From CAYMEV01 sp964389675 [NCBI: uncultured Candidatus Sumerlaeota bacterium] (GTDB lineage: Bacteria; CAYMEV01), in contig CAYMEV010000018.1 in NCBI GenBank assembly GCA_964389675.1, positions 15,564 to 79,563 on the forward strand: DNA of 64,000 bases. Direction: 5' to 3'. The notes beneath the pieces are model-generated. The model searched no databases, had not been told where the DNA came from, and was given only the letters and a program-made list of their open reading frames with translations. Shown here in pieces: positions 35,658 to 44,469 of this stretch. The stretch's first letter is position 1, and each line of letters opens with the position of its first letter. A program made the translations under genes and the position numbers.

Positions 35658-37823
35658 ATGGACAGATACAGACGCATAAAATATATAGTACTTGCCTTAG
35701 GGATCGGTTTTGTCATTGCAGTTACAGGCTATATAATCAAAAGCAATATGGGAACTGAGACAAGGACCATAATTGATGAGGGCCCGGATATATCAGAAAT
35801 TGCTGATGCACCTGACATACTGATAAAACCCTTCATAAGGGATAATATTGAAGGCGGTGAAGTCAGGTATTCCATTAATGCTTCAGAAGGAAGGCTTTAT
35901 TCAGAATACGGCCCGTCAGGGTCTGTGATCAGCCAGAGGATAGAAATCTCAGAAATACATGAGATCAGGATATTCACCAAAGACGAAAGATCGGTAACTA
36001 TTTCCGCAGACAGGGCAACAATTTTTACCCTGAGGAATCAGACCAGGAATATATCACTTCACAGCAATATTGCCATAGAACACCCTTCAATGGGTATATT
36101 AAGGACACAGAACCTTGATTTCTCCTTTGCAGACAATATGATAAGAACAGAGGACAGCTTCATTATTGAAAACAAGGAAAGCATCATAGAAGGCAAGGGT
36201 TTTGAATACAATACTGTCACGGATAATGTAGAGGTACTTGGAGGGCTTGAGGGAACCCTTTATTTTGAAGATAACCCTGAGCCTTTGTTTTTTATTGGAG
36301 AAACAATGCGTTATATTGAAGAAGAGTCCCGAATGGTAATGGAAAAACCGACAGCCTTCCTTTTTGACACCAGCTGTATGAAAGCAGGAAATACAGAAAT
36401 ATTTATGGACAGTGAAATGAATGTAGAAAGAATTGAGCTTTCTGACACTGTATCCGCAGAGCTTATTATGAAGAATGATAAGGATGAAAATGAGAGATAC
36501 AGGCTTTTTTCAAGGAACATTAATATATTTTTCTATGAGGGCCGGCCCGGGAGTATGAGCCTTAATAACGGCTTTCTTATGGAAAAGATTGACGAAGATA
36601 TGTTCATAAGCGGGCATCATGCACTGATCAGCTTCAGGGTATCAGAAGGTGGCTATATTGCTGAAAGCATTGACTTCTACAATGGATTCTATATTGATTA
36701 TATTGATTCGGGATTTTCAGGCTATAACGGCACCATGGACCTTGATTCAGGTATAATGATGTCAGACAGCTCTCCGGTCATTTATAATTACCCTTATATC
36801 ACAAAGGCCCAGGAGATAATCATAGATAACAGGCAGAAGACCATGAAGGCATCAAAGAATATCCATACCATCATCCCCGGTTATGAAAACGAGAACGAAG
36901 GCAAGGCATCGGATGCAGGGATCAGCGAATACAATTTCGACAGGATGGATATCCGCTCAAATAAAGTTGAGTATGACATGAAGAAGGATATGGTATGGTA
37001 TAAAAATAACTGTGAAATTGATACTGATTCATTGACAATTAGTGCAGATGACATTAAATTATATAATAAGAAACAGTTAGTGCAGATAACTGGAAATGTG
37101 AAGGGAAATCTTACCAGTAAAAGCGCCGGGAGCTCCGATGAGGAAAAGTTATACTTTGATACAGAATACATGCATTATGATGCAAAAGGAGAAATAATCC
37201 TGCTGAAAGAGATTGAAAAGGCTTATCCGGTAGTTTGGCAGAAAGGGTTCAGGGCCTCATCAAAATCCATAATTGTAAAGCCGGGTGAGGATTATGTATT
37301 TTTCTCTGAAGAAGCTGAATCAGTATTTTTCAGGGATTTTTACGAGGAATCAGGAGGGCAAAACGGATTTTTTTCCTTTGATGACTCTGACATGCCGGTT
37401 GAGGTCTCTGCTGACAGCATCGAGCTATTTGAAGCTGAAAAGATCATTATATACAGCGGCAGTGTATATGCAAAAAAGGGAGAAAATTCGCTTGCTACTG
37501 ACCTGATGACAGTTTACATGGATGACCGGAGGTCCATTGAAAGGGTGGAATGCATAAACAGCCTGAAAATCGGCGGAAAAGACAAATACATTGAAGGGGA
37601 CAAAGGCACCTATTACAAGGATAATGAGGAGTTCCACATAGAGGGCGGTATCAATTATAATGATAAAATGACATCTTTACAAAATGCTGAAAAACTGATA
37701 TACTATATAGATGAGAACAGATATTCAGTGTTCGGCACTGAAATTATCACAAAATACAGGTTTGAAGAACCGCTTGAAGTGCCGAGGATCTTCCCTAAAC
37801 ACAAGAGGAATATTTTGAAATGA
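35658..37823 (+). CDS. Fused LptC-LptA lipopolysaccharide transport protein
   Basis: A 721-residue protein with one N-terminal helix (about 8-28) and a periplasmic body. Residues about 75-210 read as LptC (ISADRATIFTLRNQTRNISL, MGILRTQNLDFSFADNMIRT, IIEGKGFEYNT). The middle has an OstA-like unit (IRSNKVEYDMKKDMVWYKNN, LTISADDIKLYNKKQLVQI). Residues about 575-700 read as LptA (VEVSADSIELFEAEKIIIYS, LATDLMTVYMDD, IEGDKGTYYKDNEEFHIEGG). Usual LptC is about 190 and LptA about 180 residues, so this appears to join both plus extra jelly-roll repeats into a single membrane-to-membrane bridge. It overlaps lptB as ATGA, which supports the assignment. Confidence 0.82.
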   Translation: MDRYRRIKYIVLALGIGFVIAVTGYIIKSNMGTETRTIIDEGPDISEIADAPDILIKPFIRDNIEGGEVRYSINASEGRLYSEYGPSGSVISQRIEISEIHEIRIFTKDERSVTISADRATIFTLRNQTRNISLHSNIAIEHPSMGILRTQNLDFSFADNMIRTEDSFIIENKESIIEGKGFEYNTVTDNVEVLGGLEGTLYFEDNPEPLFFIGETMRYIEEESRMVMEKPTAFLFDTSCMKAGNTEIFMDSEMNVERIELSDTVSAELIMKNDKDENERYRLFSRNINIFFYEGRPGSMSLNNGFLMEKIDEDMFISGHHALISFRVSEGGYIAESIDFYNGFYIDYIDSGFSGYNGTMDLDSGIMMSDSSPVIYNYPYITKAQEIIIDNRQKTMKASKNIHTIIPGYENENEGKASDAGISEYNFDRMDIRSNKVEYDMKKDMVWYKNNCEIDTDSLTISADDIKLYNKKQLVQITGNVKGNLTSKSAGSSDEEKLYFDTEYMHYDAKGEIILLKEIEKAYPVVWQKGFRASSKSIIVKPGEDYVFFSEEAESVFFRDFYEESGGQNGFFSFDDSDMPVEVSADSIELFEAEKIIIYSGSVYAKKGENSLATDLMTVYMDDRRSIERVECINSLKIGGKDKYIEGDKGTYYKDNEEFHIEGGINYNDKMTSLQNAEKLIYYIDENRYSVFGTEIITKYRFEEPLEVPRIFPKHKRNILK

Positions 37824-38578
37824 AAACAGCCAATGTCCTTAAGGCTACAAAGATAGTAAAGGTATACAGAAAGAGAAGAGTCGTAAATGAGGTATCAATA
37901 TCCCTGAAGCAGGGAGAGGTAGTAGGATTACTGGGCCCAAACGGCGCAGGCAAAACTACGAGCTTTTACATAATTATCGGGCTTATCAGGCCTGAATCCG
38001 GGAATGTATATCTGAATGATACAGACATTACCCACTATCCCATGTTTCAGCGGGCCAGGATGGGGATCAGCTATCTGCCCCAGGAAACATCAATATTCCG
38101 CAAGCTTTCTGTAAAAGACAATATTATGATGATACTTGAGACCCTTCCAATATCAAGCGAAGAAAGGCAGGAAAGGCTCCATGTCCTCTTAAAGGAGCTT
38201 TCCATAGAATACCTTGCTGACAGCATGGCATACACTCTTTCAGGCGGTGAGAGGAGAAGGGTGGAGATAACAAGGGCCCTGGTACTGTCACCTTCGTTTA
38301 TCCTTCTTGATGAACCGTTTGCCGGTATTGACCCGATAGCTGTAGGAGATATACAACAGATAATCTTAAAGCTGAGGGAGAGGGGCATAGGGATACTGAT
38401 AACTGACCATAATGTCAGGGAAACTCTCAAAATAACGGATAAAGCCTATATAATAAACGAGGGGAAGATACTTAAATACGGCTCCCCTGAGGAAATAAGC
38501 AGATCAGAAAGGGTAAGGAAATTCTATCTGGGAGAGGGATTCAGGATGGATACAGAAACTGGTGAGGCTGTGCGGTGA
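37820..38578 (+). CDS. lptB: LPS export ABC transporter ATPase LptB
   Basis: A 252-residue ABC ATPase that powers extraction of lipopolysaccharide from the inner membrane with LptF/LptG (not in the window). Walker A GPNGAGKTT, Q-loop region ISYLPQETSIFRKLSV (the YLPQExSIFRKLSV string is diagnostic of LptB), signature LSGGERRRVEI, Walker B FILLDEPFAGIDP and H-loop ILITDHNVRETL. Its GTGA junction with rpoN and ATGA junction with lptCA indicate coupled translation. Confidence 0.97.
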   Translation: MKTANVLKATKIVKVYRKRRVVNEVSISLKQGEVVGLLGPNGAGKTTSFYIIIGLIRPESGNVYLNDTDITHYPMFQRARMGISYLPQETSIFRKLSVKDNIMMILETLPISSEERQERLHVLLKELSIEYLADSMAYTLSGGERRRVEITRALVLSPSFILLDEPFAGIDPIAVGDIQQIILKLRERGIGILITDHNVRETLKITDKAYIINEGKILKYGSPEEISRSERVRKFYLGEGFRMDTETGEAVR

Positions 38579-40047
38579 AGCTTGATATAAACCTGAATAT
38601 AAAACCTGAACTTCGCCAAAAGCTGGCGATCACGCCTCTTTTGAGGCAATCGCTCGAGATACTTTCTCTCAGCCTTGTTGAACTCGATCAGATGGTACTG
38701 AAAGAGATGGAGCAGAACCCTCTGCTTAAGGATTCCAGCACCGAGTATTCATCAGAGGGCAAAACAGCGGAAGATAGCGAATATCAGCCAGAACAGCCGG
38801 AATATGAGACATATGAAGAACCAGCAGAAAATCTTCTGGAAAAATATGAAATAAATGAAGAAGCATGGGCAAATCTTTTCAATGAACTCCCAAAATCATC
38901 CGGATCAGCATTATTCATGAAGGAGAAACCCAGCATCGAACAGATAAATGCCATAAAGACGACTCTGAAAGAGCAGCTGGAATGGCAGTTGAGGCTGAAT
39001 ATTAATAATGATGATGATTATGTCATAGGCATCAACATTATTGGAAACCTTGACAGAAACGGCTTTATAAGCCGTGAGGAACTCTCTAATATCTCAGATG
39101 AGCTAAAGTTCTCAATGGATCAGATAGAAAGAGTAAGGGAGATAATAAAGGGATTTGATCCCGTAGGCATTGCTTCTGTTGATATACCTGAATGCCTTCT
39201 TGCACAGCTGAAAGTCTGCAATACATATCATCCCGATATTGAAAAGCTGTTAAACGTACACTTTGATGACCTGAAAAATGGCGAATGGGATAATATAATA
39301 AAGGACAAAGAGCTTGGCCTCTCGGCTGAAGACCTCAAATACATTCTGGAGATACTGTCAAAGCTGGACCCAAAACCGGGGGGACACTTTGATGACCGGG
39401 AGGATGACAATATTGCCATTGTACCGGATATCATAATAAAATATGATTCCGGAGACTACAGGATCGAGCTTAATGAGCATATAAGGCCAATGCTTTATAT
39501 CCCTGAGAACTACAGGAAAGTGCTGTTGAATAAAAACCCGGAAATGCAGGAAGACAGAGAATTTCTGAAAAAAAGGCTGGCACGGGCCCAATGGTTTATA
39601 AGAAGCATAGACCAGAGGAGGCAAACCCTTATTAAGGTAGGTGAATCCTTTATCAAGTTTCAGAGGGATTTTCTCGACAGGGGGCATAAATACCTTAAAC
39701 CCATGATCCTGAAGGATATTGCTGATGATTGTGAAATACATCAGTCGACGGTCCAGAGGATAGTGAACCAGAAGTATATTGACACGCCAAGGGGAGTTTT
39801 CCTGATGAAATACTTCTTTTCAAAGGCCATACCAAAGAAAAACGGGGATCCTGTCTCAAGCCTTTCTGTGAAGAGAGAAATGGCTGATCTTGTAAAAAAC
39901 GAGAGCAAGGATTCTCCTCTTTCCGACAAGGAGATACATCAGATCCTGGGGAAAAAGGGAATAAAGATAAGCAGAAGAGCTGTATCCAAATACCGTCTTG
40001 AACTTGGAATACCCAATTCAAATAAAAGAAAAAAACAGATATTATAA
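38575..40047 (+). CDS. rpoN: RNA polymerase sigma-54 factor
   Basis: A 490-residue sigma-54. Region I at the N-terminus (LRQKLAITPLLRQSLEILSLSLVELDQMV) contacts activator ATPases. An acidic linker follows (about 45-100), then the core-binding domain, the helix-turn-helix (IADDCEIHQSTVQRIVNQKYIDTPRGVF) and the RpoN box (ISRRAVSKYRLELGI) that reads the -24 element. Starts at GTG, overlapping lptB by 4 bp. Position between lptB and hpf is the classic rpoN neighbourhood. No sigma-54 activator gene is present here. Confidence 0.97.
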   Translation: MKLDINLNIKPELRQKLAITPLLRQSLEILSLSLVELDQMVLKEMEQNPLLKDSSTEYSSEGKTAEDSEYQPEQPEYETYEEPAENLLEKYEINEEAWANLFNELPKSSGSALFMKEKPSIEQINAIKTTLKEQLEWQLRLNINNDDDYVIGINIIGNLDRNGFISREELSNISDELKFSMDQIERVREIIKGFDPVGIASVDIPECLLAQLKVCNTYHPDIEKLLNVHFDDLKNGEWDNIIKDKELGLSAEDLKYILEILSKLDPKPGGHFDDREDDNIAIVPDIIIKYDSGDYRIELNEHIRPMLYIPENYRKVLLNKNPEMQEDREFLKKRLARAQWFIRSIDQRRQTLIKVGESFIKFQRDFLDRGHKYLKPMILKDIADDCEIHQSTVQRIVNQKYIDTPRGVFLMKYFFSKAIPKKNGDPVSSLSVKREMADLVKNESKDSPLSDKEIHQILGKKGIKISRRAVSKYRLELGIPNSNKRKKQIL

Positions 40048-40064
40048 AAGAAAGGAGTATTTTT

Positions 40065-40607
40065 ATGAGAATCCAGATTACCGGGAAGAATTTCACAATT
40101 ACCGATACCCTTAAAAGCCATGTTGAAGAGAAGATAAAGGGTATAAGGACATATTTTGATAATGTTATAGATGTTCATATTACCCTATATAAGGAAAAAT
40201 ACAGGTATCAGACAGAGATAAATCTCCACAGTAAGGGGAATGATTTTATAGTGAATAATACAGAAAAGGATATGTATTTTTCCATTGATAATGCAGTTGA
40301 AAAGCTTGAAAAACAGATTAAGAGATATAAGGATAAGGTTTTTAAGAAAACCGCCAGGCCAAAAGAGGAAATCTTTGAAGAGATGGAGGCTAAAAGGTCA
40401 GCAAAGGCTGAACAGGACAGAAAACCAAGAATTATGCACATGGAGCACACCATAAGATCAAAACCGATGACCGTCGATGAGGCAGTTATACAGCTTGACT
40501 CTTCTCAGGATAATGTTGTTGTATTCCATAACTCACTCAGCGGGAATTTCGGTATTGTATTCAAGAGGCATGACGGGAATATAGGTTTTATAGAACCGCA
40601 GAAATAA
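40065..40607 (+). CDS. hpf: Ribosome hibernation promoting factor, long form
   Basis: A 180-residue protein. The N-terminal domain (about 1-100, MRIQITGKNFTITDTLKSHVEEKI) binds the ribosomal decoding region. A charged linker leads to the C-terminal dimerisation domain (about 125-180: KPMTVDEAVIQLDSSQDNVVVF, GNFGIVFKRHDGNIGFIEP) that pairs ribosomes as 100S particles. The long form implies no separate RMF is needed. AAGGAG site, 17 bases after rpoN. Confidence 0.96.
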   Translation: MRIQITGKNFTITDTLKSHVEEKIKGIRTYFDNVIDVHITLYKEKYRYQTEINLHSKGNDFIVNNTEKDMYFSIDNAVEKLEKQIKRYKDKVFKKTARPKEEIFEEMEAKRSAKAEQDRKPRIMHMEHTIRSKPMTVDEAVIQLDSSQDNVVVFHNSLSGNFGIVFKRHDGNIGFIEPQK

Positions 40608-40616
40608 AAGGTGATT

Positions 40617-41555
40617 ATGCATATCCTTCTCAAAGAACTTCTTAATATTGAAGAAATAGCTTCCATAATAGAACTGCTGCACCTGCATAATCCTGAATCA
40701 GTCATAAGCTCTCCCGGGATCAGATGCTCAGGATTATCCCTTGCCGGCTCCTACAAGGACTGCCCGGAATCTCTCCTGCTTTTCGGGGAAGATGAATACA
40801 GCTATATTCAATCAATGGAAGCCGGCAGAGCCAGGGATGTAATCAAACAGTTTATCAGCAGGCAGGACTGCGCCGGGATAATATTTGCCAAAGACTGCAT
40901 CCCCGGAACCATAAGCTCCATAAGCAGCCCTGAAGCCAATCTGCTTGCTTCAAAAAGGGGATGGGAAGCGACAATGACCATTATTTCCGAAGCTCTCGAG
41001 GAACTGCTTGCCCCTGTAATGACCAGGCATGGCGTGTTTATGGATATATACGGTGTAGGGGTTCTCCTGACCGGGGAAAGTGGAATTGGCAAATCGGAGC
41101 TTGCCCTGGACCTGATATCCAGGGGGCACAGGCTTGTAGCAGATGATGTGGTTGAGATAAAAAAGGTGAGGTTTGATAAGATAAAGGGCCAGTCGCCCCC
41201 TGTACTGAAAGGCTATATACAGATAAAAGGGCTGGGGATAATCAATGTTGAGAAGCTCTTCGGGATTGTCAGCACCAGGGGGATTAAAAGAATTGAGATG
41301 GTAATAAAGCTCATAGAAGATGATGATTTTTCATCTGTACAGCATCTGGGAACGGAGGAATCATTCACGGAGTATTTCGATGTATCATTGCCTTTGAAGA
41401 CCATTCCTGTTGCCAGAGGAAGAGACATGGCAAAGATCATTGAGGTTGCGACCAGGGACTATATGATGAAAAGAAAAGGGATACACCAGTCCGCTGATTT
41501 TCAGAACCAGAGAAAGGATATACTGCAGGAAATCCAGAAAGACATAAAAGGATAG
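40617..41555 (+). CDS. hprK: HPr kinase/phosphorylase
   Basis: A 312-residue bifunctional enzyme that phosphorylates and dephosphorylates Ser46 of HPr. The N-terminal domain is followed by the P-loop GESGIGKSELAL and the diagnostic LISRGHRLVADDVVEI. A C-terminal phosphorylase helix region is present. I prefer ATG 40617, which has AAAGGTGA at proper distance; GTG at 40611 would overlap that ribosome-binding site. Immediately upstream of ptsH with three bases between. Confidence 0.96.
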   Translation: MHILLKELLNIEEIASIIELLHLHNPESVISSPGIRCSGLSLAGSYKDCPESLLLFGEDEYSYIQSMEAGRARDVIKQFISRQDCAGIIFAKDCIPGTISSISSPEANLLASKRGWEATMTIISEALEELLAPVMTRHGVFMDIYGVGVLLTGESGIGKSELALDLISRGHRLVADDVVEIKKVRFDKIKGQSPPVLKGYIQIKGLGIINVEKLFGIVSTRGIKRIEMVIKLIEDDDFSSVQHLGTEESFTEYFDVSLPLKTIPVARGRDMAKIIEVATRDYMMKRKGIHQSADFQNQRKDILQEIQKDIKG

Positions 41556-41558
41556 AAA

Positions 41559-41825
41559 TTGAAAGAAGATACCATAAAAGTCAAAAACCGCAGGGGCCTT
41601 CACGCGAGGGCAGCCACTCTTATTGTAAAGACATCCTCAAAATTCAAATCCAAGATAATGATAATTAAGGACAGTATGGAGATAAACGCAAAAAGTATTA
41701 TGGGTGTGCTTATGCTTGCTGCAGAATATGATACCCAGCTGAAAATTACTGCAGACGGAGAAGATGAGGACACAGCCCTGAGTGAAATGATCAAGCTCTT
41801 TGAGCACGGCCTGATCGAGGAATAA
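41559..41825 (+). CDS. ptsH: Phosphocarrier protein HPr
   Basis: An 88-residue HPr with the catalytic His15 in NRRGLHARAA and the regulatory Ser46 in NAKSIMGVLMLAA, both in canonical positions. It can therefore be phosphorylated by EI (His) and by HprK (Ser). Starts at TTG behind AAAGGATAG; no ATG is available. Confidence 0.97.
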   Translation: MKEDTIKVKNRRGLHARAATLIVKTSSKFKSKIMIIKDSMEINAKSIMGVLMLAAEYDTQLKITADGEDEDTALSEMIKLFEHGLIEE

Positions 41826-41840
41826 AAAAGGAGAAATATT

Positions 41841-43610
41841 ATGTCCATGGAAAAGCCGAATGTAATACTTTATGGTATAGGGGTTTATTCAGGGATTGCT
41901 ATCGGAAAACCTCATTTCCTTGAGCATCCATTCGAGGATGTAGTGATGAAGCAGATACCTGAAAACAAGATTGATTCAGAGGTTGAGCGTTTCAGGAATG
42001 CGCTGGATATATCAAAAAAACAGCTTGAAGAGATCAAACAGCAGTATGGAAAGCTGCTCAGGGAGAAGGACATAATATTTGATGCACACATATTCCTCAT
42101 TGAAGATGAAACAATAATCAAAGAGGTTGAGGAGCTTATTATAAGAGAAAAAATAAATGCTGAATATGCTGTAATAAAAATAAAAGAAAAGTTCCAGAAC
42201 GTTTTCAAAGAAATGGACGATGACTATTTCAAGGACAGGGCGAATGACATAGGGTATGTTACTAACAGGATACTCAAGAACCTCATGGGAAAAAGCTATA
42301 ATGATTTCATTGACATAAGCGAACCGGGCATTGTCATTGCCCATGATCTGTGCCCGTCAGAAACAGCAAGGCTTAAAAAAACAATGATAAAGGGCTTTGC
42401 CATAGAGATAGGCGGGCCAACAAGCCATACAGCAATACTCTCCAGGTCACTTAAGATCCCTGCAGTTGTCGGAATAAAGGAACTAACGAAATACCATGGC
42501 ACATTTGACTACTGCATTGTTGACGGCAATGAGGGGATGGTAGTCCTGAACCCGACCGAGGAGCAGATTGCAAAGTCTCTTGTAAAACAGAAAAAGATGC
42601 AGAAACTGGAGGAGGAGTTTGATAAGCTCTCGACAATACCTGCCAGGACGAAAGACGGTCATTATATCCAGCTGAAATGCAATATAGACAGGGTTGATGA
42701 GATCGCAGACATGGCAAAATACGGTGCCGAGGGAGTCGGGCTGTTCAGGACAGAATACATATACCTTGAGAACAAGGAAGCACCTTCTGAGGACGAGCAT
42801 TTCTCCATCTACAGGAAAGTAGCAGAGAATTCAAAGCCTTACCAGGTTACAATAAGAACCTTTGACCTTGGCGGAGATAAATTCACAAGCGAAGACAGAT
42901 ACCCCCATGAGCTTAACCCTTTTCTCGGAATAAGGGGGATAAGGCTTGCATTTAAGTATCCCGACCTTTTTCTCGACCAGCTCAGGGGAATCCTGAGAGC
43001 ATCCGCCTATGGCAGGGTACAGGTAATGTTCCCGCTTATATCAGGTATTGAAGAGGTTAAAAAAGCGAAGGAATATTTCTACAGGGCTCAGCAGGACCTG
43101 AGGGATAAAAATATTCCATTTGACCCGAATATCCCTATTGGCGTAATGATCGAGCTTCCGTCAGCAGTGATGATCTCTGATATCCTTGCAAAAGAGGTTA
43201 ATTTCTTTTCAATAGGGACAAATGACCTAATACAGTATTCTCTGGGTATTGACAGGGTAAACCAGGATGTTTCATATCTGTACCAGCCTCTCCATCCTGC
43301 TATTTTGAGAATGATAGAAAGGGTGCTATTAAACGGCAAAAGAAACCGGATTGAGGTAAGCCTGTGCGGTGAAATGGCATCAGATCCATTCGGAATGGTC
43401 ATACTGACAGCAATGGGATTTCGCGAACTCAGCATGAACCCTTCATCCATACCCGTTGCAAAGACAATAATAAGACATTTTACAAGAGACCTTGCAGAGG
43501 ACCTTATGGCTGAAATATATAAATACAATACACATAAGGAAATTAATAATATAGTTCTGAACTTTATCAATGAGCATGTTCCGGTATTGCTGGATATAAT
43601 CCCTCACTGA
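41841..43610 (+). CDS. ptsI: PTS enzyme I
   Basis: A 589-residue PEP-protein phosphotransferase. The swivel domain carries the phospho-His in GGPTSHTAILSRS (H196). The C-terminal PEP-binding barrel has GVGLFRTEYIYLE, IRTFDLGGDKF, NPFLGIRGIRL, VMIELPSAVMI, FFSIGTNDLIQYSL and SLCGEMASD. Full length, no truncation. No EIIA, EIIB or EIIC gene occurs nearby, so in this context hprK-ptsH-ptsI looks regulatory. Confidence 0.97.
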   Translation: MSMEKPNVILYGIGVYSGIAIGKPHFLEHPFEDVVMKQIPENKIDSEVERFRNALDISKKQLEEIKQQYGKLLREKDIIFDAHIFLIEDETIIKEVEELIIREKINAEYAVIKIKEKFQNVFKEMDDDYFKDRANDIGYVTNRILKNLMGKSYNDFIDISEPGIVIAHDLCPSETARLKKTMIKGFAIEIGGPTSHTAILSRSLKIPAVVGIKELTKYHGTFDYCIVDGNEGMVVLNPTEEQIAKSLVKQKKMQKLEEEFDKLSTIPARTKDGHYIQLKCNIDRVDEIADMAKYGAEGVGLFRTEYIYLENKEAPSEDEHFSIYRKVAENSKPYQVTIRTFDLGGDKFTSEDRYPHELNPFLGIRGIRLAFKYPDLFLDQLRGILRASAYGRVQVMFPLISGIEEVKKAKEYFYRAQQDLRDKNIPFDPNIPIGVMIELPSAVMISDILAKEVNFFSIGTNDLIQYSLGIDRVNQDVSYLYQPLHPAILRMIERVLLNGKRNRIEVSLCGEMASDPFGMVILTAMGFRELSMNPSSIPVAKTIIRHFTRDLAEDLMAEIYKYNTHKEINNIVLNFINEHVPVLLDIIPH

Positions 43611-43634
43611 AAAAAAATAAGAGGTCTGATTCTT

Positions 43635-44438
43635 ATGAATGATTTTATTTTTTTGCATGATATTGTCAGGAAGGCTTTCAGGATAATCCTTGATATTTAT
43701 GGCAGGGACTTCCAGGTTGAGTATAAAAGCCCTTCGGATCCTGTCACACAGGCAGACAAGCTTGTGGATGAGCTTTATATAAAGGAGATCGGCCGCCTAT
43801 TTCCTGAAAGCTGTTTTCTAACAGAAGAAACATACAGCGATGTAAATGATACAGCTTCCTCATTCTGGTGCATAGACCCGCTGGACGGGACAAAGGATTT
43901 CATACAGAAGAACGGTGAATTCTGCACCATGATAGCATATATTGAAAACGGCGATGTGACTGCCGGAATAATAGGACTGCCCGTAAAGGATCAGATAATT
44001 TTCTCGCAGAAAGGCAGGGGTGCATACCTCACTGAAAACGGGAAAAGGCAGAGGCTTTCCCTTGAGAATAAGGACATCAGCTGTCCGGGCCTTACAGCAA
44101 TACACTCCCGCAACCATCAGAACAGCCTGTTGTTTAAAATGCTGGACAGGCTTAAAATAGAAAAACGAATAGCAAGAGGCAGTGTCGGGAACAAAATAGC
44201 CTCCATACTGTTCAGGGAGGCTGATATATATATACACCCTTCAAAATTTACCAAATGGTGGGATTCAGCTGCAGGCGAAATAATACTCAGGGAAGCAGGC
44301 GGGACTTTTACTGACATGTTTAACAGAAGGATCGATTACACCGGCCGGAATGTTTATAATGAAAGTGGAATTGCAGCCAGCAATTTTTCAGATCATTTAT
44401 TCCTTGACGACCTGTCAGAATTACTGCAGTCATTTTGA
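43635..44438 (+). CDS. Inositol monophosphatase-family phosphatase (CysQ-like)
   Basis: A 267-residue metal-dependent phosphatase with the family motifs in order: SDPVTQADKLVDEL, LTEETYSD (metal Glu), WCIDPLDGTKDFI (metal Asp pair) and KWWDSAAGEIILREAGG. The set fits both inositol monophosphatase and 3'(2'),5'-bisphosphate nucleotidase (CysQ). GTKDFI with Lys resembles CysQ more than SuhB, but I would not fix the substrate. It follows ptsI by 24 bases. Confidence 0.87.
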   Translation: MNDFIFLHDIVRKAFRIILDIYGRDFQVEYKSPSDPVTQADKLVDELYIKEIGRLFPESCFLTEETYSDVNDTASSFWCIDPLDGTKDFIQKNGEFCTMIAYIENGDVTAGIIGLPVKDQIIFSQKGRGAYLTENGKRQRLSLENKDISCPGLTAIHSRNHQNSLLFKMLDRLKIEKRIARGSVGNKIASILFREADIYIHPSKFTKWWDSAAGEIILREAGGTFTDMFNRRIDYTGRNVYNESGIAASNFSDHLFLDDLSELLQSF

Positions 44439-44469
44439 TATGGCATTCCGGAAATGAAAGGTTTTTTGT

